Assembly (NCBI GenBank): GCA_964580105.1
Contig: CAZOJJ010000007.1
Location: forward strand, 1 to 64,000
DNA length: 64,000 nt
DNA from: CAZOJJ01 sp964580105
GTDB lineage: Bacteria > Bacteroidota > Rhodothermia > Rhodothermales > Rubricoccaceae
Reading direction: 5' to 3'
Shown here: positions 24,283-32,725 of the stretch, one piece after another
Numbering within the stretch: the stretch's first letter is position 1
Layout of the letters: every line of letters begins with the position of its first letter
Made by a program: the position numbers and the translations under genes
Notes under the pieces: generated by a model
What the model saw: only the letters and a program-made list of their open reading frames with translations
Told to the model about the DNA's origin: nothing
Databases searched by the model: none

Positions 24283-24744
24283 CTACGCTTGATCCGTCCG
24301 GAGCCGGTCGAGGAGGGCGGAGAGGGTGGACAGATCCGCCTCGGTAAGATGCCGGGTGAGCCGCTGCATGAGGGCCTCCATCGGCGCGTCGAGGCGGTCG
24401 AGGAGGGCGAGGCCCTTCTCGGTGATGGAGACCTGGACGACGCGGCGGTCGTGTTCGGCCCGGCAGCGGTGGACGAGCCCCTCGCGTTCGAGCCGGAAGA
24501 GGAGCCGCGTCACGTCCGGCGTCCGGTCCAGCAGGCGGGAGGCCACTTCGGTGCAGGTGTGCGGCACCGGGTGGCGCCCCCGGAGGATGCGGAGGACGTT
24601 GTACTGGTTCGGCGTGACCCCGTACGGCGCCAGCGTGGCGGCGAGCTCCCCGTTGATCCACGACTGCGTCGCGACGACGTTCAGGATGGCTTCCTGCGCC
24701 GGCGAGGCGAAGTGGCGCTGCTGGATCAGCTCGGTGAGGCGCAC
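24283..24744 (-). CDS. MarR-family transcriptional regulator
   Basis: This 153-residue winged-helix regulator starts at a GTG. Helix-turn-helix residues are visible at ~55-85 (GVTPNQYNVLRILRG, then TCTEVASRLLDRTPDVTRL). The wing EREGLVHRCRAEHDRRVVQV and ITEKGLALLDRLDAPM follow, the standard MarR order. Such proteins bind as dimers to operators near stress or efflux genes and release on ligand binding; the target here is unknown. It follows the histidine-kinase gene on the same strand by 59 bp and could be co-transcribed. Confidence 0.85.
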   Translation of the reverse strand: MRLTELIQQRHFASPAQEAILNVVATQSWINGELAATLAPYGVTPNQYNVLRILRGRHPVPHTCTEVASRLLDRTPDVTRLLFRLEREGLVHRCRAEHDRRVVQVSITEKGLALLDRLDAPMEALMQRLTRHLTEADLSTLSALLDRLRTDQA

Positions 24745-24803
24745 GGGCGGGCGGGGGCGGTTCGGCGCTGGTACCCGCCCCGGGGGGCACGCGGTTCCGG
24801 CCG

Positions 24804-25880
24804 TCAGTCCGCCGGTTTCGACGCGCGTTCCGCGGCGGGCAGCAGGAAGGCGAAGGTGGAGCCGTAGCCCGGCCGGCTCTCGATCTGGAGCCGCTGGCCG
24901 TGCGCTTCGAGGATGTGCTTGACGATGGCGAGGCCGAGCCCGGTGCCGCCCCGCTCGCGCGAGCGGCTCTTGTCCACGCGGAAGAACCGCTCCGTCAGGC
25001 GCGGGATGAGCGAGGGCGGAATGCCGATCCCGTCGTCTACCACGGCGAGGCGGACCAGGCCGGGCGGGCCCGCCTCGGCGGGAAGACGGCGGGCCGTCAC
25101 CTCCACCCGGCCGCCGGGCTCGTTGTACTCGATCGCGTTCTCGACGAGGTTGGCGACAACCTGGCGGATGCGCTCGCGGTCGCCGACCACGAAGGGAAGG
25201 CTGGGGGCGAGCTGGATGCCCAGCTCGATCTCGCGCTCCAGCGCCCGCCGCTCCAGCGACTCGACGGTCTCCTGCACGAGGCGCCGCAGGTCGAACGGCT
25301 CCATCGTCATCTGGAGCTCGCCCGTCTCGATGTGCGAGATCTCGGCGAGGTCGCGCGTGAGGGCGTCGAGGCGGCGGGCGTTGGCGAGGATCTTCTCGAC
25401 GAACCGGCGGCGCACGTGCTCGTCGTCGAGCGCCCCGTCGAGGAGGCTCTCGGCGAAGCCGCTCACGGCGAAGATGGGCGTGCGGAGCTCGTGGCTCACG
25501 TCGCCGAGGAACTCGCGGCGGTAGTTCTCCAGCCGCTCCAGCCGCTCGATCTCCTGCTGGAGCGCACGCCCGGCGCGGTAGACCTGGTGGATGAGCTCGT
25601 CGAGCTCGTCGCGCTCCGTGGTGCGCTCCAGGCGGGCGAGGTTCTCGAAGTGCCGCTTGCGCGCCTCGCGGAGCGTCGCCCGCGCCAGTTCCATCCGCCG
25701 GGCGACGTATGCCGAGGCCGCGCCGTAGGCCGCCGCGCCGGCCAGGACGGCGAGGCCCAGGACCCTCCCCCACGGAGCCAGGGGCACGAGGGCGAGGAGG
25801 AGCCCGCCGCCCAGCACGGCCCCCGCCACCACGACGGCGATGCGCAGGGCGAGGCGGTGGAAGAGACGGACGGCGGGCAT
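24804..25880 (-). CDS. PhoR-like sensor histidine kinase
   Basis: This 358-residue membrane kinase has two N-terminal hydrophobic helices (residues ~10-60) with a very short periplasmic loop, then a helical linker. The dimerisation and phosphoacceptor H-box is FLGDVSHELRTPIFAVSG (H130). The ATPase domain shows the N-box VANLVENAIEYNEPGG, G1 VDDGIGIP, the F-box and G2 GGTGLGLAIVKHILEAHG. It lacks a recognisable sensory domain, so the signal may be sensed in the membrane. It lies just downstream of a response-regulator gene (87-bp gap), its likely partner. The ATG at 25880 gives the N terminus MPAVRLFHRL. Confidence 0.9.
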   Translation of the reverse strand: MPAVRLFHRLALRIAVVVAGAVLGGGLLLALVPLAPWGRVLGLAVLAGAAAYGAASAYVARRMELARATLREARKRHFENLARLERTTERDELDELIHQVYRAGRALQQEIERLERLENYRREFLGDVSHELRTPIFAVSGFAESLLDGALDDEHVRRRFVEKILANARRLDALTRDLAEISHIETGELQMTMEPFDLRRLVQETVESLERRALEREIELGIQLAPSLPFVVGDRERIRQVVANLVENAIEYNEPGGRVEVTARRLPAEAGPPGLVRLAVVDDGIGIPPSLIPRLTERFFRVDKSRSRERGGTGLGLAIVKHILEAHGQRLQIESRPGYGSTFAFLLPAAERASKPAD

Positions 25881-25967
25881 CGGCGTCGAGGCGGAGGCGG
25901 CCAAGCTACGGCGGGGCTTCGGGTGGTCGGCCTGGGTTCGTCGCAGGCCCGGGGTGCGCCCGCCGCC

Positions 25968-26681
25968 TCAGGCCGCCAGCACCTCCGCGAACGTATAACC
26001 GACGCCCTTGACGGTCTCGATGTACGCGCTGCCCAGCTTCTCGCGGATCTTCCGCACGTGCACGTCCACCGTCCGGTCCACGACGTAGACGTCGGTGCCC
26101 CAGACGGCGTCGAGCAGCTCCTCGCGCGTAAAGACGCGGCCAGGGTGGGCGGCGAGGAAGTAGAGCAGCTCGAACTCCTTGCGCGGCAGCCGGAACGTCG
26201 CCTCGCCGCGCGTGACGACGTACCGCTCGCGGTCGATGACGAGGTCGTGAGCGCGGAGGTGGGCCGTGGAGGCGGCCTCCTCGCGCTCGCCCCGGCGGAG
26301 GAGGGCGCGGACGCGGCTCACGAAGAGGCGCGGCGAGATCGGCTTGGGGAGGTAGTCGTCCGCCCCGGCGTCGAGGCCGGCGATCTCGTCGCGCTCGCCC
26401 GTCCGGGCCGTCAGCATGAGGATGGGCGTGAGGCGGAGGGCGGCGTCCTCGCGGAGCCGCTCGCAGAGCTCGACGCCGTCCATCCTCGGCATCATGATGT
26501 CGAGCACGATGAGGTCGGGGTGCTCGGCCTCGGCCACGCGGAGGCCCTCCAGCCCATCGCGGGCGGTGAGGACGCGGAAGCCCTCGCGTTCGAGCGCGTA
26601 GCCGAGGAGCTCGACGAGGTCCGGCTCGTCGTCGACGAGGAGGACGGTGGCGCCGGAGGCCGAATCGGGCGCGGCGGGCAT
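25968..26681 (-). CDS. PhoB/OmpR-type response regulator
   Basis: This 238-residue two-domain regulator has a receiver domain with the acidic pair in LLVDDEPD, phospho-acceptor D61 in LIVLDIMMPRMDGVE, T91 in LMLTARTGE and K113 in YLPKPI. The C-terminal winged helix (~140-235) ends YVVDRTVDVHVRKIREKLG and IETVKGVGYTF, typical of OmpR/PhoB. It is the first gene of a pair with the histidine kinase. The ATG at 26681 is preferred; a GTG two codons upstream is possible. The neighbourhood carries no phosphate-transport genes, so the regulon cannot be inferred. Confidence 0.92.
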   Translation of the reverse strand: MPAAPDSASGATVLLVDDEPDLVELLGYALEREGFRVLTARDGLEGLRVAEAEHPDLIVLDIMMPRMDGVELCERLREDAALRLTPILMLTARTGERDEIAGLDAGADDYLPKPISPRLFVSRVRALLRRGEREEAASTAHLRAHDLVIDRERYVVTRGEATFRLPRKEFELLYFLAAHPGRVFTREELLDAVWGTDVYVVDRTVDVHVRKIREKLGSAYIETVKGVGYTFAEVLAA

Positions 26682-26824
26682 GGGCACGGTCGCAGTGGGA
26701 GGAGCGGCAACCTACCCCCGCTTCGTTACCACAGTGTTACGGGGAACGGGCAGGGGCCAGATGGAGAGATGGGGAACGGTCGAATTCCCCGCCTGGCCAG
26801 CTGGCCATCTCCCCACCTGCTCCC

Positions 26825-27421
26825 TCAGCTCTGCCGGAGGGCGAGGCGGATGAGCTCCTCGGCGGACTGCACGCCGGGCCGGTCGCGGAGCGCTTTGCGG
26901 AGGCGCTTCTCCGCCTCGGCGCGGCTGAGGCCGAGCGCTTCGAGCCCCGCCCGCGCGTCGGCGCGCGCCTGGCCGACGGCGCCGTCGCCGCCGAGGCTGC
27001 CGGCGTCGAGGCCGTCGAGCTTGACGAGCTTGTCGCGGAGGTCCACCACCAGCCGCTCGGCCGTCTTCTTGCCGACGCCGGGGATGCGCGTGAGCATCGC
27101 CGCGTCGCCCGAGACGACCACGTCGCGCAGCTCCGACGGGTTCATGGCCGAGAGCGCGGCCAGCGCCAGCTTCGGCCCCACGCCCGAGACGCCGATCATC
27201 GTCTCGAAGAGCGTCCGCTCGGCGTCCGTGGCGAAGCCGTAGAGCGTGTGGCTGTCCTCGCGGACGATCAGCGTGGTGAGCAGCCGGGCCGGCTGGCCCA
27301 CGGCGGGGAGCTTGTCGTACGACGAAGCGGGGATGAGGAGGTGGTAGCCGAGCCCCTGCACGTCGATGACGGCGTCGGTGGGGTGCTTCTCGGCGAGGGT
27401 GCCGGAGACGTAGGCGATCAC
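26825..27421 (-). CDS. ruvA: Holliday junction branch migration protein RuvA
   Basis: This 198-residue protein from a GTG start has the N-terminal OB-fold domain (IAYVSGTLAEKHPTDAVID, then GYHLLIP), a helix-hairpin-helix pair (GVSGVGPKLALAALS and RIPGVGKKTAERLVVDLRDK), and a C-terminal RuvB-binding helix domain (ALGLSRAEAEKRLRKALRD). RuvA tetramers bind four-way junctions and load the RuvB motor during recombination. The GTG is chosen because it puts the OB fold at the exact N terminus. No ruvB or ruvC is adjacent. Confidence 0.95.
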   Translation of the reverse strand: MIAYVSGTLAEKHPTDAVIDVQGLGYHLLIPASSYDKLPAVGQPARLLTTLIVREDSHTLYGFATDAERTLFETMIGVSGVGPKLALAALSAMNPSELRDVVVSGDAAMLTRIPGVGKKTAERLVVDLRDKLVKLDGLDAGSLGGDGAVGQARADARAGLEALGLSRAEAEKRLRKALRDRPGVQSAEELIRLALRQS

Positions 27422-27539
27422 GGCGGAGGCGGTGGGTGCAAAAGCCCGGCAAGATACCGGCGCGGGGTGACAGCGCCGCGTCGCCCCGCTGCGGCTCGGT
27501 GCCTGCTCCTCCGGCTTCCCGGAGGCGGGCCTACCGACT

Positions 27540-27573
27540 CCGCCCGCCTCGGCGGCTTCACCGAGGCGGGCGG
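27540..27573. repeat. 13-bp inverted repeat (CCGAGGCGGGCGG motif)
   Basis: CCGCCCGCCTCGG (27540-27552) and its exact complement (27561-27573) enclose 8 nt. The arm CCGAGGCGGGCGG occurs again at 28359-28371. The 433-bp spacer 27422-27854 holds this element and one copy of the ATGTCATCCCG repeat, and no gene I can support. Confidence 0.7.
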
Positions 27574-27651
27574 AGCCGAAAGGAATGGGCGTAAGCACGT
27601 CGTCCCTGTCCCAGCGGCCCCGTCAACGCGCCCACCGGTCGATCACCTTCG

Positions 27652-27686
27652 ATGTCATCCCGGCCCCCGCGCCGGGATCTCCAAAG
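27652..27686. repeat. Interspersed ATGTCATCCCG palindrome, copy 1
   Basis: ATGTCATCCCG, a GC-rich centre, then CGGGATCTCCAAA. The same frame (ATGTCATCCCG...GCGGGATCTCCAAA) recurs at 28223-28256, on the other side of the GIY-YIG gene. Confidence 0.75.
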
Positions 27687-27854
27687 AACACCGGGGCGGA
27701 CAGGAGACTGGAGCTTTACCGCGCAGCCCTTCGGCTTTCTGCGGGACGCCTCGCCCCGCAGGCGGGATGATGGCCCAGGACCGGCACGACGACGAGGCCG
27801 GCTCACCGCTGGAGTCGGTCCCGCTCCGCACCGAGGCGCACAGGATGGGACAGG

Positions 27855-28160
27855 TCAGAAGGGGCGAGCATCCTCCGTCCACAGGTCCCGGAAGTCCGGG
27901 TTGTGCGTTTCGACCAGGGCCGTCTTCCAGTCCCGCCGCCAGCGCTTGAGGCGCTTCTCGCGGGCGAGAGCCTCGTGCACCTCGGCAAACGCTTCGACGT
28001 GGACCAGCTTATGGACGTGGTAGCGGTCGGTAAAGCCTTCAACGGCGCCGGTCTTGTGCTCGGCCATCCGCTGCGCCAGGTCGCTCGTCACGCCGACGTA
28101 GTAGACGGTATTCCACGCGTTCGTCAGGATGTAGACGTAGTACGTGCGCGGAGCCGTCAT
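27855..28160 (-). CDS. GIY-YIG nuclease-domain protein
   Basis: This 101-residue single-domain protein has the family signature YYVYILTNAWNTVYYVGVTSD at residues ~7-26, catalytic Arg in LAQRMAEHKTG, and the conserved LVHVEAFAEVHEALAREKRLKRW block; the late Asn and Asp are in HNPDF. Stand-alone GIY-YIG proteins of this size (YhbQ-like) are common and of uncertain role. The gene is embedded between copies of an interspersed palindromic repeat, which suggests it moves with, or tolerates, those repeats. Start ATG at 28160, 11 codons into the open frame, gives the usual N terminus. Confidence 0.85.
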   Translation of the reverse strand: MTAPRTYYVYILTNAWNTVYYVGVTSDLAQRMAEHKTGAVEGFTDRYHVHKLVHVEAFAEVHEALAREKRLKRWRRDWKTALVETHNPDFRDLWTEDARPF

Positions 28161-28222
28161 GGCGGGTTCATCCAGGTAGCAGGTCCCCTGCAATAGTAGG
28201 GCAAACGACCATGCCTATTCCA

Positions 28223-28330
28223 ATGTCATCCCGCACTTGATGCGGGATCTCCAAATCAAACCGTCGAAGCAACACCGTTTGGAGATCCCGAAAGCGAAGC
28301 TTCCCGAAGGAATCAAGCCCGGGATGACGT
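28223..28330. repeat. Interspersed palindrome, copy 2 and inverted copy
   Basis: A direct copy (28223-28256: ATGTCATCCCGCACTTGATG, then CGGGATCTCCAAA) is followed by an inverted copy (TTTGGAGATCCCG at 28278-28290, to CCCGGGATGAC ending near 28329). Together they make a ~108-bp imperfect hairpin in the 265-bp spacer before the end of nadE. A CCGAGGCGGGCGG motif follows at 28359-28371. Confidence 0.75.
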
Positions 28331-28425
28331 CGAGGGGGAGCGGGTGGGCGGAGCGCTACCGAGGCGGGCGGGGTCAGTAGGCCCGCCTCGGGCGAGGCGC
28401 GGAGTGGCTCAGCCCTCCGCGTGGC

Positions 28426-30168
28426 TCAGCCCTCCGCGTCCGTAGCCGAAGCGGCGAAGGCCTCCACTACCTCCGCCGCGCCGCCCGGCTCGACGCGCGT
28501 GCGCTGCATCACGATGGGCAGCCGGCGCCCGACGCCGAACGCCTTCGGGCTCACCCGCAGACCCGGCGCGGCCTGCCGCCGCTTGTACTCGCTCCGGTCC
28601 ACCATCCGGATCACCCGCTCCACCAGCGCCCGGTCGTACCCCGTCGCTGCGACGATGGCGTCGGTGTCCTGGTGCGCCTCGACGTAGCCTTCGAGGATCG
28701 CGTCGAGCACGTCGTAGGGCGGGAGGGAGTCCTGGTCCACCTGCCCCGGCTTGAGCTCGGCGCTCGGCGGCTTCGTGATCGTGCTCTCCGGGATGAGCGC
28801 GCGTCCGGCCCGGTCGTTGATGTACCGCGCGAGCTGGTAGACCTCCGTCTTGAACACGTCCGCCAGCACGGCGAGGCCGCCCGACATGTCGCCGTAGAGC
28901 GTGGCGTAGCCGACGGCCATCTCGCTCTTGTTGCCGGTGGTGAGGAGGAGGTAGCCGAACTTGTTCGAGACGGCCATCAGCGTGACGCCGCGCGTGCGGG
29001 CCTGGACGTTCTCCTCGGCCACGCCGTCGGCGCTGCCGCCCTCGGTCCCGGCGAAGAGCGGCGCGAGCATCTGCTCGAAGGCGTCCACCGCCGGGCGGAT
29101 CGAGATGGCGTGGAACTCGATGCCGAGGTTGTCGGCCAGCGCCTCGGAGTCGGTCACGGAGCCGGGCGACGAGTACTTCGACGGCATCGTGATGCCGACG
29201 ACGCGCTCCGGCCCGAGGGCGATCACGGCGAGCGCGCACGTCAGCGCCGAGTCGATGCCGCCGGAGAGGCCGACGAGCACCTTCTCGAACACGCCCGGCC
29301 CCGTCTTCTCGACGTAGTCGCGGATGCCGAGGACGAGCGCGTCGTGGATCTGGGCGATGGGCTCCGGCTCGTCCTCCAGGTGCTCGGCGACGGGCGCGAG
29401 GTCGTCGGTGTCCCACACGTGGAAGGCGTCTTGAAAGGGCGCCGCGCGCCAGAGGATCGTGCCGTCGGCGGCGTGGACCCGGCTGTCGCCGTCGAAGATC
29501 AGCTCGGTGTTGGCGCCGAGCTGGTTGACGTAGACGAACGGGACGCCGTGCTCGCGGCAGCTCGCCCGGATGAGCCGCGTCCGCTCCGCCGGCTTGCCGA
29601 CGGCGAACGGGCTGGCCGACAGGTTGACGAACAGGTCGATGCCGAGTGCCGCCAGCTCGTCGATGGGGTTGGCGGCGTAGAGGTGGTAAGGCGCCTGCTC
29701 CTCGTTGTTCCACATGTCCTCGCAGACGTGAACGCCGAGGCGGAGGCCCCGGAACGGGATCACCTTCCGCTCCCGGCACGGCTCGAAGTAGCGGTACTCG
29801 TCGAACACGTCGTAGGTCGGGAGCAGCGTCTTCGAGACGGCGTCCGCGACGCGGCCGTCCTCGATCAGGAGGGCGCTGTTGTAGAGGCGCTTGCCGTGCG
29901 GGGTCTCGTTGCGGACGGGCGCGCCGACGAGCAGCCCGAGGCCGGCCGGCGCCCTCCGCGCGAGGTATTCGACGGCGTCGTCCACGTCGTCGAGGAAGGA
30001 GGGCCGGTCGAGGAGGTCCTGCGGTGGGTAGCCGGTGACGCAGAGCTCGGGGAAGACGGCGAGGTCCGCGCCCGCCTCGGCGGCGCGGCGGGCGGCGTCG
30101 AGGACGAGCGCCGCGTTCCCGGCGAGGTCGCCGACGGTGGGGTTGATCGGGCAGAGGGCGATCTTCAT
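28426..30168 (-). CDS. nadE: Glutamine-dependent NAD+ synthetase
   Basis: This 580-residue two-domain enzyme makes NAD+ from deamido-NAD+ with ATP and glutamine nitrogen. The N-terminal nitrilase-type glutaminase has the triad E41 (VFPELCVTGYPP), K113 (SKTLLPTYDVFDE) and C149 (GVHVCEDMW). The C-terminal synthetase has the ATP-pyrophosphatase P-loop LVGLSGGIDSALT (~298-310), then MPSKYSSPGSV and LLTTGNKSEMAVGYATLYGD. Having its own glutaminase means it does not need free ammonia. It stands alone on the minus strand, with an M23 peptidase gene 52 bp upstream in the same direction. Confidence 0.97.
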   Translation of the reverse strand: MKIALCPINPTVGDLAGNAALVLDAARRAAEAGADLAVFPELCVTGYPPQDLLDRPSFLDDVDDAVEYLARRAPAGLGLLVGAPVRNETPHGKRLYNSALLIEDGRVADAVSKTLLPTYDVFDEYRYFEPCRERKVIPFRGLRLGVHVCEDMWNNEEQAPYHLYAANPIDELAALGIDLFVNLSASPFAVGKPAERTRLIRASCREHGVPFVYVNQLGANTELIFDGDSRVHAADGTILWRAAPFQDAFHVWDTDDLAPVAEHLEDEPEPIAQIHDALVLGIRDYVEKTGPGVFEKVLVGLSGGIDSALTCALAVIALGPERVVGITMPSKYSSPGSVTDSEALADNLGIEFHAISIRPAVDAFEQMLAPLFAGTEGGSADGVAEENVQARTRGVTLMAVSNKFGYLLLTTGNKSEMAVGYATLYGDMSGGLAVLADVFKTEVYQLARYINDRAGRALIPESTITKPPSAELKPGQVDQDSLPPYDVLDAILEGYVEAHQDTDAIVAATGYDRALVERVIRMVDRSEYKRRQAAPGLRVSPKAFGVGRRLPIVMQRTRVEPGGAAEVVEAFAASATDAEG

Positions 30169-30220
30169 CGCGGAGGAGAGGCGGCGGGAGCGACACCAAC
30201 CCGGGACCGCGCCCGAAGGT

Positions 30221-30910
30221 TCACCGGCCGCCCAGCAGTGGATACGGATTGATCGGCTGGCCGTCCCAGAAGTTCGCCGGGTCGGCCGCGGTCCACATCG
30301 CGAAGTGGAGGTGGTGGTTGCCCGGCGCGGCGTTGCCCGAGTCGCCCACGGCGCCGATCACCTGCCCGCGCCGGACGCGCTGCCCGGCGGCCAGCCCACG
30401 GGCGTAGGCGTCGAGGTGGGCGTAGTAGTAGACCGTCCGGCCGTCGTCGCCGAGCTGGTAGATCGTCCGCCCGCCCTGGTCGCTGTCGAAGAGGCGGAGG
30501 ACGCGTCCGTCGGCGGCGGCGAAGACGGGCGTGCCGCGCGGCGCGAGGATGTCGAGGGCGTCGTGCGTGCGCCCCCGGCCGCGCGCGTCGTCGAACGTGT
30601 CGAGGAGGTCCTCGGGCCGAACGCCCGCAACGGGGATCACGAGGCCCGAGGGCGCCACGACGGGCGGAGCGGGGGGCTCGGCCACGGCCGCCTCGGCGGT
30701 GTCGAGACGGAGGCTGTCGCCTGCCGCGACGGGCGGGCCGACGTCGCGGAGCGAGTCGCCGGCGGCGACGGAGTCCGGAGCGAAAACGGGCGCGTCGCCG
30801 CGCGGGGCGAGGGTGCAGGCGCCGCGCAGCATCCAGCCGACGACCAGCGCGAGGAGGACGAGCCCGGCCGTCCGCAGCCCCTCCGCGAGCCCCTGCCGGT
30901 CCACCGCCAT
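30221..30910 (-). CDS. M23-family (LytM) metallopeptidase, membrane anchored
   Basis: This 229-residue protein has one N-terminal hydrophobic helix (residues ~13-30) and a Pro/Ala-rich linker. The LytM zinc-peptidase domain has metal ligands H116 and D120 in THDALDILAP and H202 in HHLHFAMW, plus the YYYAHLDAY block. Such enzymes cut peptidoglycan cross-links or act as amidase activators when residues are missing; here the zinc residues look intact. The start is one base from the stop of a metallophosphoesterase gene upstream, so the two are one operon. Confidence 0.85.
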   Translation of the reverse strand: MAVDRQGLAEGLRTAGLVLLALVVGWMLRGACTLAPRGDAPVFAPDSVAAGDSLRDVGPPVAAGDSLRLDTAEAAVAEPPAPPVVAPSGLVIPVAGVRPEDLLDTFDDARGRGRTHDALDILAPRGTPVFAAADGRVLRLFDSDQGGRTIYQLGDDGRTVYYYAHLDAYARGLAAGQRVRRGQVIGAVGDSGNAAPGNHHLHFAMWTAADPANFWDGQPINPYPLLGGR

Positions 30911-30911
30911 C

Positions 30912-31736
30912 TCAGTCGCGGCCGTTGGCCGGGACCGGCTCCGGGACCGGCTCGGGCGTCGCCTCGGGCGTCGCCTCGGGCGTCGCCTCGGGCGTCCGCG
31001 CCAGCTCGAAGAGCCGGAACGGCGGGCGGTCCGGGAACGCCTTCTTCAGCACCGGGACGGACACGTTGTAGACGGGCACGCCCGCGCTGGTGGCCCCCTC
31101 GGGCGCGCCGGCGTGGGCGTGCCCGTGGAACGCGGCGGCGACGGCGTGCCGGTTGAGCGGCTCCTCCAGCCGGCCCGACCCACAGAACGGATAAATCTCC
31201 TCCGGCTCGCCGACGACGGTCCCCACGATGGGCGCGTAGTGGAGGAGGACGACGGCCTGCTCCACGCGGTGCTCCGTTTCGAGCCGGCTCAGCGCGGCGT
31301 CGAGGCGGAGGGCCTCGTCCACGGCGGCCTGTACGAACGCCTTGATGGGGGCCTCGCCCCAGGCCGAGAGCGCCCACCGCCCGAACCCGCCGCCGAACCC
31401 CTTGGTCCCGGCGAAGCCGACGCCACCGACGACGCAGCTGCCGCCGTCGAGGAGCTGCACCTTTGCGTGGTCGAGCGCCTCGCACACGGCGTCGGCCTGG
31501 CCGGCCTCGTGGTCGTGGTTGCCGAGGACGGCGAGGACGGGGACGCTGCAGTGCTGGTGGAGGTCCTGGGCCAGCAGCTCGGCCTCCTCCACCTGGCCGT
31601 AGTCGGTCAGGTCGCCGCAGAGGAGGAGCACGTCGGCCGCCTCGGAGACGGCCTCGAAGAGGGCGGCGTGCTTGCCGGCGCCGTGCCTGTCGTAGTGGAG
31701 GTCGGCGACGGCGGCGATGCGGAGCGGGGCCTCCAT
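30912..31736 (-). CDS. Metallophosphoesterase with PEAT-repeat tail
   Basis: This 274-residue calcineurin-like phosphoesterase has all five motifs: ADLHYD (D12, H14), CGDLTDYG (D42), GNHDHE (N73, H74), LLHYAP and HGHAH. Metal-dependent hydrolysis of a phosphoester is the family activity; the substrate is unknown. After the fold a low-complexity tail begins (PEATPEATPEATPEPVPEPV) encoded by four copies of a 12-bp unit (30957-31004 region). The tail is probably a flexible linker and is likely variable in length between strains. It precedes the M23 gene by 1 bp and is divergent from the nucleotidyltransferase gene across 122 bp. Confidence 0.85.
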   Translation of the reverse strand: MEAPLRIAAVADLHYDRHGAGKHAALFEAVSEAADVLLLCGDLTDYGQVEEAELLAQDLHQHCSVPVLAVLGNHDHEAGQADAVCEALDHAKVQLLDGGSCVVGGVGFAGTKGFGGGFGRWALSAWGEAPIKAFVQAAVDEALRLDAALSRLETEHRVEQAVVLLHYAPIVGTVVGEPEEIYPFCGSGRLEEPLNRHAVAAAFHGHAHAGAPEGATSAGVPVYNVSVPVLKKAFPDRPPFRLFELARTPEATPEATPEATPEPVPEPVPANGRD

Positions 31737-31858
31737 CAGGGAAAGGCGGATTGACGGGAGGGGCTGAACAGAAGGGCGTGGCGCCCCGTTGGAAGCGGGC
31801 GCCTCCCGTTACACGTCGCCGGAGCGGGTCAGGTCCCTCGCCCGCCTCCCCGCCCCTC

Positions 31859-32692
31859 ATGACGACCACCGGCCCCTACCTCGACTCCGCCGACCTCGAC
31901 GCCTCCGCGCGGTTCTACCAGCGCGTGCTCGGCGTCCTCCGCGAGGCCGGGGTCCCCTTCCTCGTCGGCGGCACGTACGCCTTCACGAGCTACACCGGCA
32001 TCGGCCGGCGGACGAAGGACATCGACCTCTTCGTCCGCCCCGAGGACTGCGACGCCGCCCTCGCCGCCCTCGCCGCCGACGGCTTCGGCACGCAGAAGCC
32101 GTACCCCCACTGGCTCGCGAAGGCGCACTACGGCGAGGACTTCGTGGACCTCATCTACCGCTCCGGTAACGGCATCTCGGCCGTGGACGACGGCTGGTTC
32201 GAGCGCGCCACCGAGGCCGAGGTGCTCGACGTGCCCGTGCTCCTCTGCCCGCCCGAGGAAGTGCTCTGGACCAAGGCGTTCATCATGGAGCGCGAGCGCT
32301 TCGACGGCGCCGACGTGGCCCACCTCCTCCTCGCCGCCGCTCCCCGGATGGACTGGAAGCTGCTCCTCTACCGCTTCGGCGCCGACTGGCGGATCCTCCT
32401 GGCCCACCTCACCCTCTTCGGCTACGTCTTCCCCTCGGAGCGCAACCGCATCCCGCGCGAGGTGATGCAGGTGCTCCTCGCCCGCCTCCACCGCGAGGTC
32501 GAGGCGCCGCCGCCGCCGGAGCGCGTCTGCCTGGGCACCCTCCTCTCACGCGGCCAGTACCTCGTGGACGTGGACGAGCGCGGGTTCTCTGACGGCCGCC
32601 TCCGCCCGGACATCGCGATGACCGCCGAGGACATCGCCCATTGGACCGCCGCCATCCCCGACGCCGACCGCCCGACGCAGCGGCTCGTCTGA
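31859..32692 (+). CDS. Nucleotidyltransferase-fold protein
   Basis: This 277-residue protein has an N-terminal minimal nucleotidyltransferase core: FLVGGTYAFTSYTG, then RRTKDIDLFVRPED with the DxD metal residues. It resembles the AbiEii/DUF1814-type or GrpB-like NTases. The remaining ~180 residues are helical and conserved-looking (PPEEVLWTKAFIMERERFDGAD, then RLHREVE) but carry no motif I recognise. No antitoxin partner is next to it, so a toxin role is not supported. It is divergent from the metallophosphoesterase. Confidence 0.7.
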   Translation: MTTTGPYLDSADLDASARFYQRVLGVLREAGVPFLVGGTYAFTSYTGIGRRTKDIDLFVRPEDCDAALAALAADGFGTQKPYPHWLAKAHYGEDFVDLIYRSGNGISAVDDGWFERATEAEVLDVPVLLCPPEEVLWTKAFIMERERFDGADVAHLLLAAAPRMDWKLLLYRFGADWRILLAHLTLFGYVFPSERNRIPREVMQVLLARLHREVEAPPPPERVCLGTLLSRGQYLVDVDERGFSDGRLRPDIAMTAEDIAHWTAAIPDADRPTQRLV

Positions 32693-32725
32693 GTGCGGAG
32701 GGAAGCGCCTCCCATTCCGCCCTCG

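Noticed and set aside
31859..32692. Type IV toxin-antitoxin (AbiE-like) pair
   Set aside because: The nucleotidyltransferase fold is plausible, but no antitoxin gene adjoins; the next genes are a phosphoesterase (divergent) and TesB (convergent).
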